From the NCBI GenBank assembly GCA_002471375.1, contig DKPV01000009.1, forward strand, positions 43,920 through 69,109: a DNA stretch of 25,190 bases, read 5' to 3'. Below the pieces are notes generated by a model. The model was not told the origin of the DNA, did no database searches, and saw only the letters and a program-made list of their open reading frames with translations. A program made the position numbers and the translations under genes. This document shows, in pieces, positions 14,773 through 22,438 of the stretch (within the stretch, counting starts at the first letter, position 1; every line of letters begins with the position of its first letter). The DNA comes from Flavobacteriales bacterium UBA7325. Lineage in GTDB: Bacteria > Bacteroidota > Bacteroidia > Flavobacteriales_D > Crocinitomicaceae.

Positions 14773-14837
14773 TTGGATTCAGCCAAAGGGTTTGTTTGAG
14801 CTTCTTCATTCTTATAAACCGCGCAACTGAATTTCAA
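14773..14837 (+). promoter_or_regulatory. Nested stem-loop in the rpoA leader
   Basis: TTGGATTCAG (14773-14782) pairs with CTGAATTTCAA (14827-14837), giving 10 pairs with one bulged T and one G-U pair. Inside, after a symmetric 6/6 internal loop (14783-14788 and 14821-14826), GGTTT (14789-14793) pairs with AAACC (14816-14820). The structure fills the 95-base rpsD-rpoA spacer and ends 18 bases before the rpoA ATG. It may separate RNA polymerase subunit expression from ribosomal protein expression; this is inferred. Confidence 0.5.
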
Positions 14838-14855
14838 TTAAAACGAAGAAAAAAA

Positions 14856-15848
14856 ATGGCAATATTAGACTTCCAAAAACCAGATAAAGTGATAATGCTC
14901 GAATCTGATGAGCATGTTGGACAATTTGAATTCCGTCCACTTGAGCCAGGTTACGGTATTACTATCGGTAACTCGTTACGTCGTATACTTCTTTCTTCAT
15001 TGGAAGGGTTCGCGATCGCTTCAATTCGTATTGAAGGAGTAGATCACGAGTTCTCAACAATTAAAGGTGTTGTAGAAGATGTTACTGAGATGGTGTTGAA
15101 TATGAAACAAGTTCGTTTCAAACAACAAATCGAAGGAACTGACAGCGAAACTGTTATGGTTTCAGTTGCAGGACAAAATACGCTTACTGCAGGTGATATC
15201 GGTAAGTTCACATCTGCATTCCAGGTGTTGAACCCAGATATGGTTATCTGTAATATGGAGCCTTCTGTTAAGTTGGAAATTGAATTAACGATCACCAAGG
15301 GTCGTGGATATCATCCAGCTGAAGAGAACTCTGATCCCTCTGCTCCATTCGGAACAATCGCTATCGATTCTATCTTTACACCTATTAAGAATGTAAAGTA
15401 TGAAGTAGAAGATTTTCGTGTTGAGCAAAGAACAGATTACGAGAAATTGATCTTTGACATCACAACTGATGGATCAGTTCACCCAAAAGAAGCACTGAAA
15501 GAAGCTGCGAAGATTTTGATTCACCACTTTATGTTATTCTCTGACGAGCGTATCACTCTTGATAGCGAAGTTAAAGCAGAAACAGAAGAGTTCGATGAAA
15601 CTTCATTGCATATGCGTCAGTTATTGAAAACAAAATTAGTTGATATGGATCTTTCAGTTCGTGCACTAAACTGTTTGAAAGCTGCAGACGTTGAAACTTT
15701 AGGTGATCTTGTTTCTTACAATAAGAATGATCTCTTGAAATTCAGAAACTTCGGTAAGAAGTCATTAACTGAGTTGGAAGACTTAGTTGATAACAAAGGA
15801 CTTTCATTCGGAATGAATGTTTCCAAATACAAATTAGATAAAGATTAG
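14856..15848 (+). CDS. rpoA: DNA-directed RNA polymerase alpha subunit
   Basis: Alpha dimerises to scaffold RNA polymerase assembly, and its C-terminal domain binds UP elements and activators. The chosen ATG gives 330 residues starting MAILDFQKPDKVIMLESDE. An in-frame ATG 60 bases upstream would add 20 residues absent from the family and lying inside the leader structure, so I rejected it. The N-terminal domain shows FRPLEPGYGITIGNSLRRIL. The C-terminal domain, from about residue 255, shows LSVRALNCLKAADVETLGDL and LLKFRNFGKKSLTELEDLV. It stops with TAG. Confidence 0.98.
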   Translation: MAILDFQKPDKVIMLESDEHVGQFEFRPLEPGYGITIGNSLRRILLSSLEGFAIASIRIEGVDHEFSTIKGVVEDVTEMVLNMKQVRFKQQIEGTDSETVMVSVAGQNTLTAGDIGKFTSAFQVLNPDMVICNMEPSVKLEIELTITKGRGYHPAEENSDPSAPFGTIAIDSIFTPIKNVKYEVEDFRVEQRTDYEKLIFDITTDGSVHPKEALKEAAKILIHHFMLFSDERITLDSEVKAETEEFDETSLHMRQLLKTKLVDMDLSVRALNCLKAADVETLGDLVSYNKNDLLKFRNFGKKSLTELEDLVDNKGLSFGMNVSKYKLDKD

Positions 15849-15890
15849 TATCGCGATTAGTAAAAAAAAGAAAATGGCGTGATAGGTGGC

Positions 15891-15915
15891 TGTATCTGGC
15901 GATACAAGATACAGT
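15891..15915 (+). promoter_or_regulatory. Alternative hairpins upstream of rplQ
   Basis: CTGTATCT (15891-15898) pairs perfectly with AGATACAG (15908-15915) around a 9-base loop. The same left arm, TGTATC (15892-15897), can instead pair with the nearer GATACA (15902-15907) around a TGGC loop. The two GATACA copies lie one base apart, so only one pairing can form at a time. The element is in the 94-base spacer, 27 bases before the rplQ ATG. The arrangement resembles a switch, but no ligand or protein is indicated. Confidence 0.55.
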
Positions 15916-15942
15916 TAACCGTTACTTGCGAAATTTATAGTT

Positions 15943-16764
15943 ATGAGACACGGAAAAAAATTCAATCACCTAAGTAGAAAGACAGCGCATAGAAAAGCGA
16001 TGCTTTCGAACATGGCATGTTCATTAATTGAGCACAAACGCATTAACACAACTGTAGCAAAAGCTAAAGCATTGCGTGTTTACGTTGAGCCAATTTTAAC
16101 AAAGTCAAAAACAGATTCTACTCACTCTCGACGAACTGTATTTAGCTACCTTCAAAGTAAAGAAGCGATTAGCGAATTGTTCAGAGAAGTAGCTCCAAGA
16201 ATTGCTGATCGTCCAGGAGGGTACACACGTATCATCCGCACTGGATACAGAGTTGGAGATAACGCAGAGATGTGTATGATCGAATTAGTTGACTTCAACG
16301 ACATGTATACTAACGAAGGAGTTAAGAAAACTACTCGTCGTTCACGTAGAGGTGGAGGAGCAAAAGCAACTGATGCTACTGTAGCAACTGAAGAAACTAC
16401 TGAGATGTCTACTGAGGCACCTGTAATTGAAGATGCTGTGGTTGTTGAAGAAACTGTTGCAGAAGAAGTTAAGGAGGAAGCTCCTGCTAAGGAAGAAAAA
16501 CCAGCAAAAGAAAAGAAGGCAGCTGCTGATGATCTCAAGAAAATTGAGGGAATTGGACCTAAGATTGCTGAAGTTCTTGCTGCTGCAGGATTGGCAACTT
16601 ACGCTGACCTGGCAGGAAGTACTCCTGAGAAAATATCTGAAATCATCGCTGACGTACGTGGCAGCCACGTTACTAATACTTGGCCAGAACAAGCGCAGCT
16701 TGCAGCAGATGGGAAATGGGATGAGTTGAAAAAATGGCAAGACGAATTAGACGGAGGTAAATAG
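15943..16764 (+). CDS. rplQ: 50S ribosomal protein L17 with C-terminal helix-hairpin-helix extension
   Basis: L17 sits near the tunnel exit. The first 120 or so residues are a standard L17: MRHGKKFNHLSRKTAHRKAM, then RINTTVAKAKALRVYVEP and RPGGYTRIIRTGYRVGDNAE. Bacterial L17 usually ends at about 120 residues, but this product continues to 273. Residues 127-140 are basic (KKTTRRSRRGGGAK), and 144-194 form an acidic, low-complexity Glu/Ala/Val linker. Residues 196-270 form a compact domain with a helix-hairpin-helix motif (LKKIEGIGPKIAEVLAAAGL) and a W-rich end. Such HhH tails occur on some ribosomal proteins in Bacteroidota; their role is not known to me. It is the last gene of the operon and ends with TAG. 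Confidence 0.95.
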   Translation: MRHGKKFNHLSRKTAHRKAMLSNMACSLIEHKRINTTVAKAKALRVYVEPILTKSKTDSTHSRRTVFSYLQSKEAISELFREVAPRIADRPGGYTRIIRTGYRVGDNAEMCMIELVDFNDMYTNEGVKKTTRRSRRGGGAKATDATVATEETTEMSTEAPVIEDAVVVEETVAEEVKEEAPAKEEKPAKEKKAAADDLKKIEGIGPKIAEVLAAAGLATYADLAGSTPEKISEIIADVRGSHVTNTWPEQAQLAADGKWDELKKWQDELDGGK

Positions 16765-16797
16765 GCACCCGCTAGTTTTTGTCATCTTGACAAATTT

Positions 16798-16828
16798 AAG
16801 GGATCCATAATTGTGGATCCCTTTTTTT
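16798..16828 (+). terminator. Intrinsic terminator after rplQ
   Basis: AAGGGATCCA (16798-16807), loop TAATTG and TGGATCCCTT (16814-16823) form a perfect 10-base-pair stem followed by a T-run to 16828. It closes the ribosomal protein operon 34 bases after the rplQ stop. A smaller hairpin, TTTGTC-ATCTT-GACAAA, lies just upstream (16778-16794). Confidence 0.93.
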
Positions 16829-16888
16829 ATACTTTAATATTTGATTAGACCTGTTAGGTATAATTCTTAATATCTCGTTGATATCTTC

Positions 16889-16931
16889 TTTCAAAAACGC
16901 GCGGTTGATTGAATTTGAAATCCTAAATTTG
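16889..16931 (+). promoter_or_regulatory. carA promoter with possible operator
   Basis: TAAATTTG (16924-16931) matches the -7 consensus TAnnTTTG and is followed by C. A TTG at 16905-16907, 16 bases upstream, is the best -33 candidate; the spacing is slightly short. A perfect inverted repeat, TTTCAAA (16889-16895) and TTTGAAA (16914-16920), brackets the -33 region. The box is 15 bases before the carA ATG, so the leader would be very short. Between the terminator and this site (16829-16888) I see nothing else except a small ATATC-TCGTT-GATAT repeat. Confidence 0.6.
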
Positions 16932-16946
16932 CAGAAAATTTCTTGT

Positions 16947-18047
16947 ATGAGCGAACAACAATCGGCAGTACTATTATTAGAGGACGGGACCTCTTTTGAA
17001 GGGGTAGCAATTGGAATGATTGGGACCACAACCGGTGAAATAGCATTTAACACTGGGATGACGGGCTATCAGGAGGTGTTTACTGACCCATCTTATTATG
17101 GCCAAGTACTTGTTATGACTTCGGCTCATATTGGGAACTACGGAGTTCATGATGACGAAATAGAATCTGATAATATTAATGTTGCTGGAATCGTTGTAAA
17201 GAAATTCTCTGATGGATACTCAAGAGCTTCAGGAAGTAAGTCACTACAGGAAGACTTGGTGGAGAACAAAAAAGTAGGTATATCTGACATTGATACACGT
17301 GCATTGGTTAGACACATTCGAAGTAAAGGGGCAATGAACTGCATCATATCATCTGAAGATACTGATATTGAGTCTTTGAAAAAGCAATTAACAGCTGTAC
17401 CCTCCATGGATGGGCTTGAATTGTCGTCCAAGGTAGCTACTAAAGATGCGTTTGAAGTGAAAGCGGAAAATGCGCTTTACAGGGTGGCATTACTCGATTT
17501 CGGAGTTAAAAAGAACATAATTCGTTGTCTCGTTGATCGTGGGTGTCACGTGAAAGTATTCCCACTAGATGCAACTCTAGAAGATATTAATGGATTCCAA
17601 CCAGATGGATACATGTTATCCAATGGACCTGGCGATCCATCGGCAATGCCAAATTCAATTGGATTGGTGAAGGATATTGTAGCATTGAATAAACCAGTAT
17701 TTGGAATTTGCTTGGGGCATCAGATCTTAGGCTTGAGCCAAGGATTGAAAACAGAAAAAATGTTCAATGGCCATCGTGGAATTAACCACCCAGTTAAGAA
17801 TTTAATCACTGGTAAAGGTGAGGTTACTTCGCAAAATCATGGTTTTGTAATTTCAAAAGAAAGTACAGAGCAAATCGATAATGTTAGTGTTACTCACATT
17901 CATTTGAACGACCAAACTGTAGCTGGTATTCAGTTAAACGGTGGAACGGCTTTTTCTGTTCAATATCATCCAGAGGCTTCAGCAGGCCCACATGATTCAC
18001 GATATTTATTTGATCAATTTATTTCCAATATAAAAAACCACAAATAA
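16947..18047 (+). CDS. carA: Carbamoyl-phosphate synthase small subunit (glutaminase)
   Basis: CarA releases ammonia from glutamine for CarB, which makes carbamoyl phosphate for arginine and pyrimidine synthesis. From the chosen ATG the product is 366 residues. The N-terminal domain shows LLLEDGTSFEGVAIG and NTGMTGYQEVFTDPSYYGQ. The class I glutamine amidotransferase domain has its triad as Cys255 in GICLGHQ, His341 and Glu343 in YHPEASAGP. An ATG 69 bases upstream would add 23 residues that overlap the promoter box, so I rejected it. The stop overlaps the eno start by one base. carB is not in this window. Confidence 0.97.
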   Translation: MSEQQSAVLLLEDGTSFEGVAIGMIGTTTGEIAFNTGMTGYQEVFTDPSYYGQVLVMTSAHIGNYGVHDDEIESDNINVAGIVVKKFSDGYSRASGSKSLQEDLVENKKVGISDIDTRALVRHIRSKGAMNCIISSEDTDIESLKKQLTAVPSMDGLELSSKVATKDAFEVKAENALYRVALLDFGVKKNIIRCLVDRGCHVKVFPLDATLEDINGFQPDGYMLSNGPGDPSAMPNSIGLVKDIVALNKPVFGICLGHQILGLSQGLKTEKMFNGHRGINHPVKNLITGKGEVTSQNHGFVISKESTEQIDNVSVTHIHLNDQTVAGIQLNGGTAFSVQYHPEASAGPHDSRYLFDQFISNIKNHK

Positions 18048-19327
18048 TGAGTTTTATTGCCAAGATCGTTGCGCGACAAATCCTGGATTCAAGAGGAAAT
18101 CCAACAGTTGAAGTTGATGTAATCACAACTTCAGGAGTTTTAGGTAGAGCTGCTGTTCCTTCAGGAGCATCTACAGGTGTTCATGAGGCAATGGAGTTGA
18201 GAGATGGAGATCCGAATGCATACTTGGGTAAGGGTGTACTGAAAGCGGTTGCTAATGTTAATTCAATAATTAACGAAGCATTGAACGGATTTGACGTTTG
18301 CGACCAAAAGGCAATTGATGCTACATTAATTGAGCTTGATGGTACAGATAATAAATCAAATCTGGGTGCGAATGCCATTCTAGGAGTTTCTCTTGCTGCT
18401 GCTCGAGCCGCCGCAGATGAGGCTGGACTTAGTTTATTTAAATATGTTGGTGGTGTTGGAGCAGTAACAATGCCTATCCCTATGATGAACATCTTAAATG
18501 GTGGTTCGCATGCTGATAATAAAATTGATATTCAAGAATTTATGGTGATGCCAATTGGTGCAGAATCATTTTCTGAAGGTTTGCGTTGGGGAACTCAAAT
18601 TTTCCATACTTTGAAGAGTGTCCTCAAGGATCGTGGAATGTCTACTAATGTTGGTGATGAAGGAGGTTTTGCTCCTAATCTAGGCTCAAACGAAGAGGCG
18701 ATTGAAGTTGTAATTGATGCAATTAAGAAGGCCGGATTTGAACCTGGTAAGGATGTCTTTATTGCTCTTGATGCTGCGGCCTCTGAATACTACGATAAGG
18801 ATTCCGGTAAATATGTGTTTGAGTCTACCGGTGCTAAAATGAGTTCATCCGAAAAAGTTGATTTCTGGAAAGAATGGACTTCAAAATATCCAATTATATC
18901 CATTGAGGATGGATTGGACGAAGATGATTGGTCAGGATGGAAGCAACTTACTGAGGCATTAGGTCATAAGGTACAATTAGTCGGAGATGACCTATTCGTA
19001 ACGAATACTAAACGATTGTCTCAAGGAATCGAGGCAGATACAGCTAACTCTATATTAATAAAGGTTAATCAGATTGGTACGCTTACAGAGACGATTGAAG
19101 CAATCAACATGGCAATGCGCAATGGTTATACATGTGTAATGAGCCATCGCTCTGGAGAAACAGAGGATAATACGATTGCTGATTTAGCTGTTGCTATGAA
19201 CTGTGGACAGATAAAAACAGGTTCTGCTTCTCGAAGTGACCGTATGTCGAAATACAATCAATTGATCCGCATTGAAGAGGAGCTTGGAAAGACTGCAGTG
19301 TACCCAGGTAAATCGTTTAAATTTTAG
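18047..19327 (+). CDS. eno: Enolase
   Basis: Enolase converts 2-phosphoglycerate to phosphoenolpyruvate in glycolysis. At 426 residues it is full length. Visible family marks include VPSGASTGVHEA, NVGDEGGFAPNL (region of the catalytic acid), the metal ligands in FIALDAAASEYYD, SIEDGLDEDDW and LVGDDLFVTN, and the signature ILIKVNQIGTLTET followed by SHRSGETEDNTIADLAV. It overlaps carA by one base (TAATG), so expression of a glycolytic enzyme appears tied to the carA promoter. It ends with TAG. Confidence 0.98.
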   Translation: MSFIAKIVARQILDSRGNPTVEVDVITTSGVLGRAAVPSGASTGVHEAMELRDGDPNAYLGKGVLKAVANVNSIINEALNGFDVCDQKAIDATLIELDGTDNKSNLGANAILGVSLAAARAAADEAGLSLFKYVGGVGAVTMPIPMMNILNGGSHADNKIDIQEFMVMPIGAESFSEGLRWGTQIFHTLKSVLKDRGMSTNVGDEGGFAPNLGSNEEAIEVVIDAIKKAGFEPGKDVFIALDAAASEYYDKDSGKYVFESTGAKMSSSEKVDFWKEWTSKYPIISIEDGLDEDDWSGWKQLTEALGHKVQLVGDDLFVTNTKRLSQGIEADTANSILIKVNQIGTLTETIEAINMAMRNGYTCVMSHRSGETEDNTIADLAVAMNCGQIKTGSASRSDRMSKYNQLIRIEEELGKTAVYPGKSFKF

Positions 19328-19356
19328 GTTTCCTGCTGTCAATGTGTTAAAAAAAT

Positions 19357-19394
19357 CACCATAGGGTAGAAATCCTTGTATGGGGAGTTTTTTT
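19357..19394 (+). terminator. Probable terminator after eno
   Basis: CCATA (19359-19363) pairs with TATGG (19379-19383), and AGG/CCT inside can extend the stem imperfectly. A GGGAG stretch leads into seven Ts (19388-19394). The stem is weaker than the other two terminators in the window, so termination may be partial. The preceding bases (19328-19356) hold no other feature. Confidence 0.5.
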
Positions 19395-19410
19395 CAGAAA
19401 TTGTCGATTC

Positions 19411-19443
19411 TTTGACGCAACTATTGTTTTACTTTTGCGTCAA
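19411..19443 (+). promoter_or_regulatory. Promoter overlapped by a perfect 9-bp inverted repeat
   Basis: TACTTTTG (19430-19437) fits the -7 consensus TAnnTTTG and is followed by C. TTTG (19411-19414) is a -33 candidate, although the 15-base gap is short. TTGACGCAA (19412-19420) and its exact complement TTGCGTCAA (19435-19443) are separated by 14 bases and cover both elements. This looks like a dimer operator or a hairpin at the transcript's very start. The ATG of the next gene is at 19463. Confidence 0.55.
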
Positions 19444-19462
19444 CTACTCAAAGGATATAATA

Positions 19463-19807
19463 ATGAAAACACTTCTAACACTAACATTGATGATTGCATT
19501 GACTGCTTTTGTTAGTCATTCTCAGCAAACAACGACGTCTTTATTTGCGCAATGCATGTTTGATATTCAAGATCAAGGTGAAATGCAAGCGCTACAAAAT
19601 GAGATGAATGCCAATCCTTATGTAGAAATGGTGCGTTTGGATTACCATACGCAAAGAGCTCTGATCTTAACACACGATCTTTCACAGCTTACGGAAGAAG
19701 AGTTTAAAACTTGGTTCGGAACCCATGCAAATACAGTTTACTGTGTGCAGATTGGGGTTAGAGGAACAGATACGATGAATCCTTACCCATTCCAAAACTG
19801 TCAATAA
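19463..19807 (+). CDS. Small secreted protein of unknown function
   Basis: I do not recognise the family. The chosen ATG gives 114 residues beginning with a clear signal peptide (MKTLLTLTLMIALTAFVSHS, cleavage likely near residues 20-21). An ATG 87 bases upstream would start before the promoter box and bury the signal peptide, so I rejected it. The mature part has three cysteines (31, 94, 113), so at most one disulfide pair plus one free. Its strand-helix-strand rhythm (VEMVRLDYHTQRALILTHD, then LTEEEFKTWFG, then TVYCVQIGV) recalls a small ferredoxin-like fold such as HMA domains, but the CxxC metal motif is missing. It lies 7 bases before a large T9SS cargo gene, so the two are probably cotranscribed and may act together at the cell surface. 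Confidence 0.85.
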   Translation: MKTLLTLTLMIALTAFVSHSQQTTTSLFAQCMFDIQDQGEMQALQNEMNANPYVEMVRLDYHTQRALILTHDLSQLTEEEFKTWFGTHANTVYCVQIGVRGTDTMNPYPFQNCQ

Positions 19808-19814
19808 CACTACC

Positions 19815-22421
19815 ATGAAAATACTATTATCAACAATTTTCACTGGCCTTACTGCGATAGCATTAAGTCAGGGGGTATACTCTCCTGATTGTAACACAGC
19901 CGAGAATGTTTGTGCGAATAACGGAAGTACTTTCCCATTAGGAATAGGAGCGGGTGTAGTAGATATTAATCCAGGAAGTAACATTTCTAATCCAACGACT
20001 AACCCACAAGGAGTTAACGCTGGCTGTCTGTTAGCAGGAGAATTGAATCCGAACTGGTTTGTTATTAATGTAGGTACTTCTGGAAACTTAGAGTTCCAAA
20101 TTGGTGCTCCAGGTGGAAATGGATATTTTGATTGGGCAATGTGGCCGTATGATCCTGCATCATGTGCTGGCATATTCAATAATACTTTAGCGCCGGTTGC
20201 TTGTAACTGGAACGCTTCCTCGGCCGGATTTACAGGCATGAACAATGGTGGACCACCTGCAGGTGGAGTAGCCGGTAATTTCCAGCCTTCAATTCCAGTA
20301 GTTGCTGGTCAGGCTTTTGTTCTTATGTTTTCGAACTATAGTTCACAAGTGGGAAATGCTACACTATCATTTCCTACTAATCCAGGTGGTGCAGGGATTT
20401 CATGTTCTGCAGGAACTCCGGATCAAACAATTTGTTTAGGAGATTCGGCAGATGTAACAATTATCCCACCAACATCTGCACCGAATCCGACGTTTAACTG
20501 GATTACGACAATAGGTGTTTCTAATACGACTGGTGGAACCAATGTAATGGTTGCGCCAACGGTAACTACTGATTACTATGTGCAAATTTCTGATCCTCTT
20601 TTAGCTGGAGGTATGGTGATTGATACATTCACAATTACTGTTGTGAATCCACCTATGCCAGACGCAGGAATCGATCAAACTGTTTGTTTAGGTGATCCAA
20701 TTTTAATGTCAGCATTAATGACGGACCCAATTAATAACATTTCGGCTTGGACGTACGATGCTTCAGCTGTATCTCCAGCGCCAGCAGTATTCTTCATTCC
20801 TAATACATCAGATCCAAACACGACGGTCACTGTAAATCAAGCTGGCTATTACGAGTTTATTTTTGAAGAGAACGAGACAGTTTGTGGATCTGTTTTTGAT
20901 ACCTTATCCGTTACAGTCGATGACCTTCAAATATCTGCATTAGCTGTTAGCCCTAGCTGTGAAGGTTCTACTGATGGAGAAATACACATTGATGCACCAG
21001 GTGCAGTTCAATATAGTTTCGATGGAGGAATTACGTGGCAAGTGGATTCTTTCGCGGTGGTTTTTGGAGGAAACACATACAACGTTTGTGCTCAAACGCT
21101 TTTAGGTTGTGAGAAATGTACAACGGTTGATGTGATAGATCCAGCACCAGTTACGATATCAGTATCGAATGATACATTAATTTGTCAGAATGGTACGGCT
21201 CAATTATCTGCAAGTGCAACAGGTGGAACTTCATACTTATTCCACTGGGATCACACTGCAGGGACAGGATCAAATCAAACTGCTACTCCATTAGTCGCAA
21301 CAACATATACAGTTTATGCTGAGAATGAAGTTGGGTGTGTTTCACCTCCGGCGACCATAGATGTTACGGTACGTGATCCTCTTACAGGAACAATCACTTC
21401 TCTAGATACTGTTTGTCCTGGATACGGAACTTCCATTTCGGCAACGAGTGTGGGTGGTATTGGACAGCCATATACTTTCACGTGGAGTACTACAGATGTG
21501 TTTACTGGTGTAGGGTCACATACAATTGACGTGACTCCATCCGTAACAACAAACTATACGGTTACAGTTACCGATGGATGCGAATCAACGCCGCTGGTTA
21601 TGAATACAAATGTTCTTGTAGCACCGGTTCCTGTTCCATTAGTGAATGTATTGAATCCGTTTCAATGTGAGCCAGCTGTATTCGATATAGTGAATGTTAC
21701 TGACCCAACTATGAGTCAATATTCATATTGGTTGGTAAATGGAGTTGATCAATATTTAAATCAAGATACCATTACTACATCGGCGCTTATGGCTGGTCAG
21801 TATGATGTTCAATTGATCATCACGTCTTACGAAGGATGTATCGATTCAACTACTTTTGTTGAACTATTAAATGTTGACCCGAAGCCAAGAGCTGATTTCA
21901 AATACTCACCGAATCCTATTCTAATGTTCAATACTGAAGTTCACTTCACGAATTATTCTTGGAATGGATATACTTACCAGTGGTACTTCGAAAATGGAAC
22001 CCCTTCACAATCGACACAAACAAATGTTGATGTTCTATTCCCTGATGGTGTTGAAGGAAGATACAATGTTCAATTAATTACGACATCAGAACTTGGATGT
22101 GTGGATACTATGGATCATGAATTAATTGTCTTCCCCGAAGTATTGATTTATGCACCAAACGCTTTTACACCTGATGATGATGAGCACAACCAAACATGGA
22201 GTGTGCACATGGAGGGAATCGATATTTATGATTTTGAATTGTTGATCTACAACAGATGGGGTGAAATCATTTGGGAATCAAATGATGTTAGCGTTGGTTG
22301 GGATGGTACTTATGGTGGACAAATGGCTCCGGCTGGAGTTTATACATGGATCATCCGCACTAAAGGTCTATTAGATGATGATAAATACACTTACAATGGG
22401 CACATCAATTTGCTCAGATAG
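19815..22421 (+). CDS. Secreted multidomain protein with T9SS type B sorting domain
   Basis: This 868-residue protein has a signal peptide (MKILLSTIFTGLTAIALSQG). Residues about 24-195 form an N-terminal beta-sandwich-like domain (WFVINVGTSGNLEFQI, DWAMWPYDPASC) common in Bacteroidota surface proteins. Ig-like modules follow, with repeated openings QTICLGD, QTVCLGD, TLICQNG and DTVCPGYG. A SprB-like stretch starts near residue 379 (SPSCEGSTDGEI), and a PKD-like domain spans about 689-772. The end, about 775-868, is the gliding-motility-associated C-terminal domain (YAPNAFTPDDDEHNQTW, YNRWGEIIWES, PAGVYTW, YNGHINLLR), which directs export by the type IX system. No catalytic domain was recognised, so adhesion or a structural role is likely. 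A strong terminator follows. Confidence 0.93.
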   Translation: MKILLSTIFTGLTAIALSQGVYSPDCNTAENVCANNGSTFPLGIGAGVVDINPGSNISNPTTNPQGVNAGCLLAGELNPNWFVINVGTSGNLEFQIGAPGGNGYFDWAMWPYDPASCAGIFNNTLAPVACNWNASSAGFTGMNNGGPPAGGVAGNFQPSIPVVAGQAFVLMFSNYSSQVGNATLSFPTNPGGAGISCSAGTPDQTICLGDSADVTIIPPTSAPNPTFNWITTIGVSNTTGGTNVMVAPTVTTDYYVQISDPLLAGGMVIDTFTITVVNPPMPDAGIDQTVCLGDPILMSALMTDPINNISAWTYDASAVSPAPAVFFIPNTSDPNTTVTVNQAGYYEFIFEENETVCGSVFDTLSVTVDDLQISALAVSPSCEGSTDGEIHIDAPGAVQYSFDGGITWQVDSFAVVFGGNTYNVCAQTLLGCEKCTTVDVIDPAPVTISVSNDTLICQNGTAQLSASATGGTSYLFHWDHTAGTGSNQTATPLVATTYTVYAENEVGCVSPPATIDVTVRDPLTGTITSLDTVCPGYGTSISATSVGGIGQPYTFTWSTTDVFTGVGSHTIDVTPSVTTNYTVTVTDGCESTPLVMNTNVLVAPVPVPLVNVLNPFQCEPAVFDIVNVTDPTMSQYSYWLVNGVDQYLNQDTITTSALMAGQYDVQLIITSYEGCIDSTTFVELLNVDPKPRADFKYSPNPILMFNTEVHFTNYSWNGYTYQWYFENGTPSQSTQTNVDVLFPDGVEGRYNVQLITTSELGCVDTMDHELIVFPEVLIYAPNAFTPDDDEHNQTWSVHMEGIDIYDFELLIYNRWGEIIWESNDVSVGWDGTYGGQMAPAGVYTWIIRTKGLLDDDKYTYNGHINLLR

Positions 22422-22438
22422 TAATACTATAATTCTAG

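Noticed and set aside
14796..14855. N-terminal extension of rpoA from an upstream ATG
   Set aside because: The 20 extra residues are not part of any known alpha subunit and are coded by the leader hairpin; the ATG at 14856 fits the family start.
15892..15914. GATACA repeats as a CRISPR-like or tandem repeat array
   Set aside because: There are only two 6-base copies and they fit hairpin formation; no regular repeats with unique spacers exist.
16342..16740. Reverse and alternative-frame open frames within the rplQ tail
   Set aside because: They are by-products of the repetitive Glu/Ala/Lys codons in the L17 linker and give low-complexity Ser- or Lys/Leu-rich products.
16878..16946. N-terminal extension of carA from an upstream ATG
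   Set aside because: It would cover the promoter box TAAATTTG and add 23 residues absent from the family.
19376..19462. N-terminal extension of the small secreted protein
   Set aside because: It begins upstream of the -7 box and would bury the signal peptide.
20400..21640. Repeated QTxCLGD-type segments as recent tandem DNA duplications
   Set aside because: The DNA of the modules differs widely; they are diverged Ig-like protein modules, common in secreted Bacteroidota proteins.
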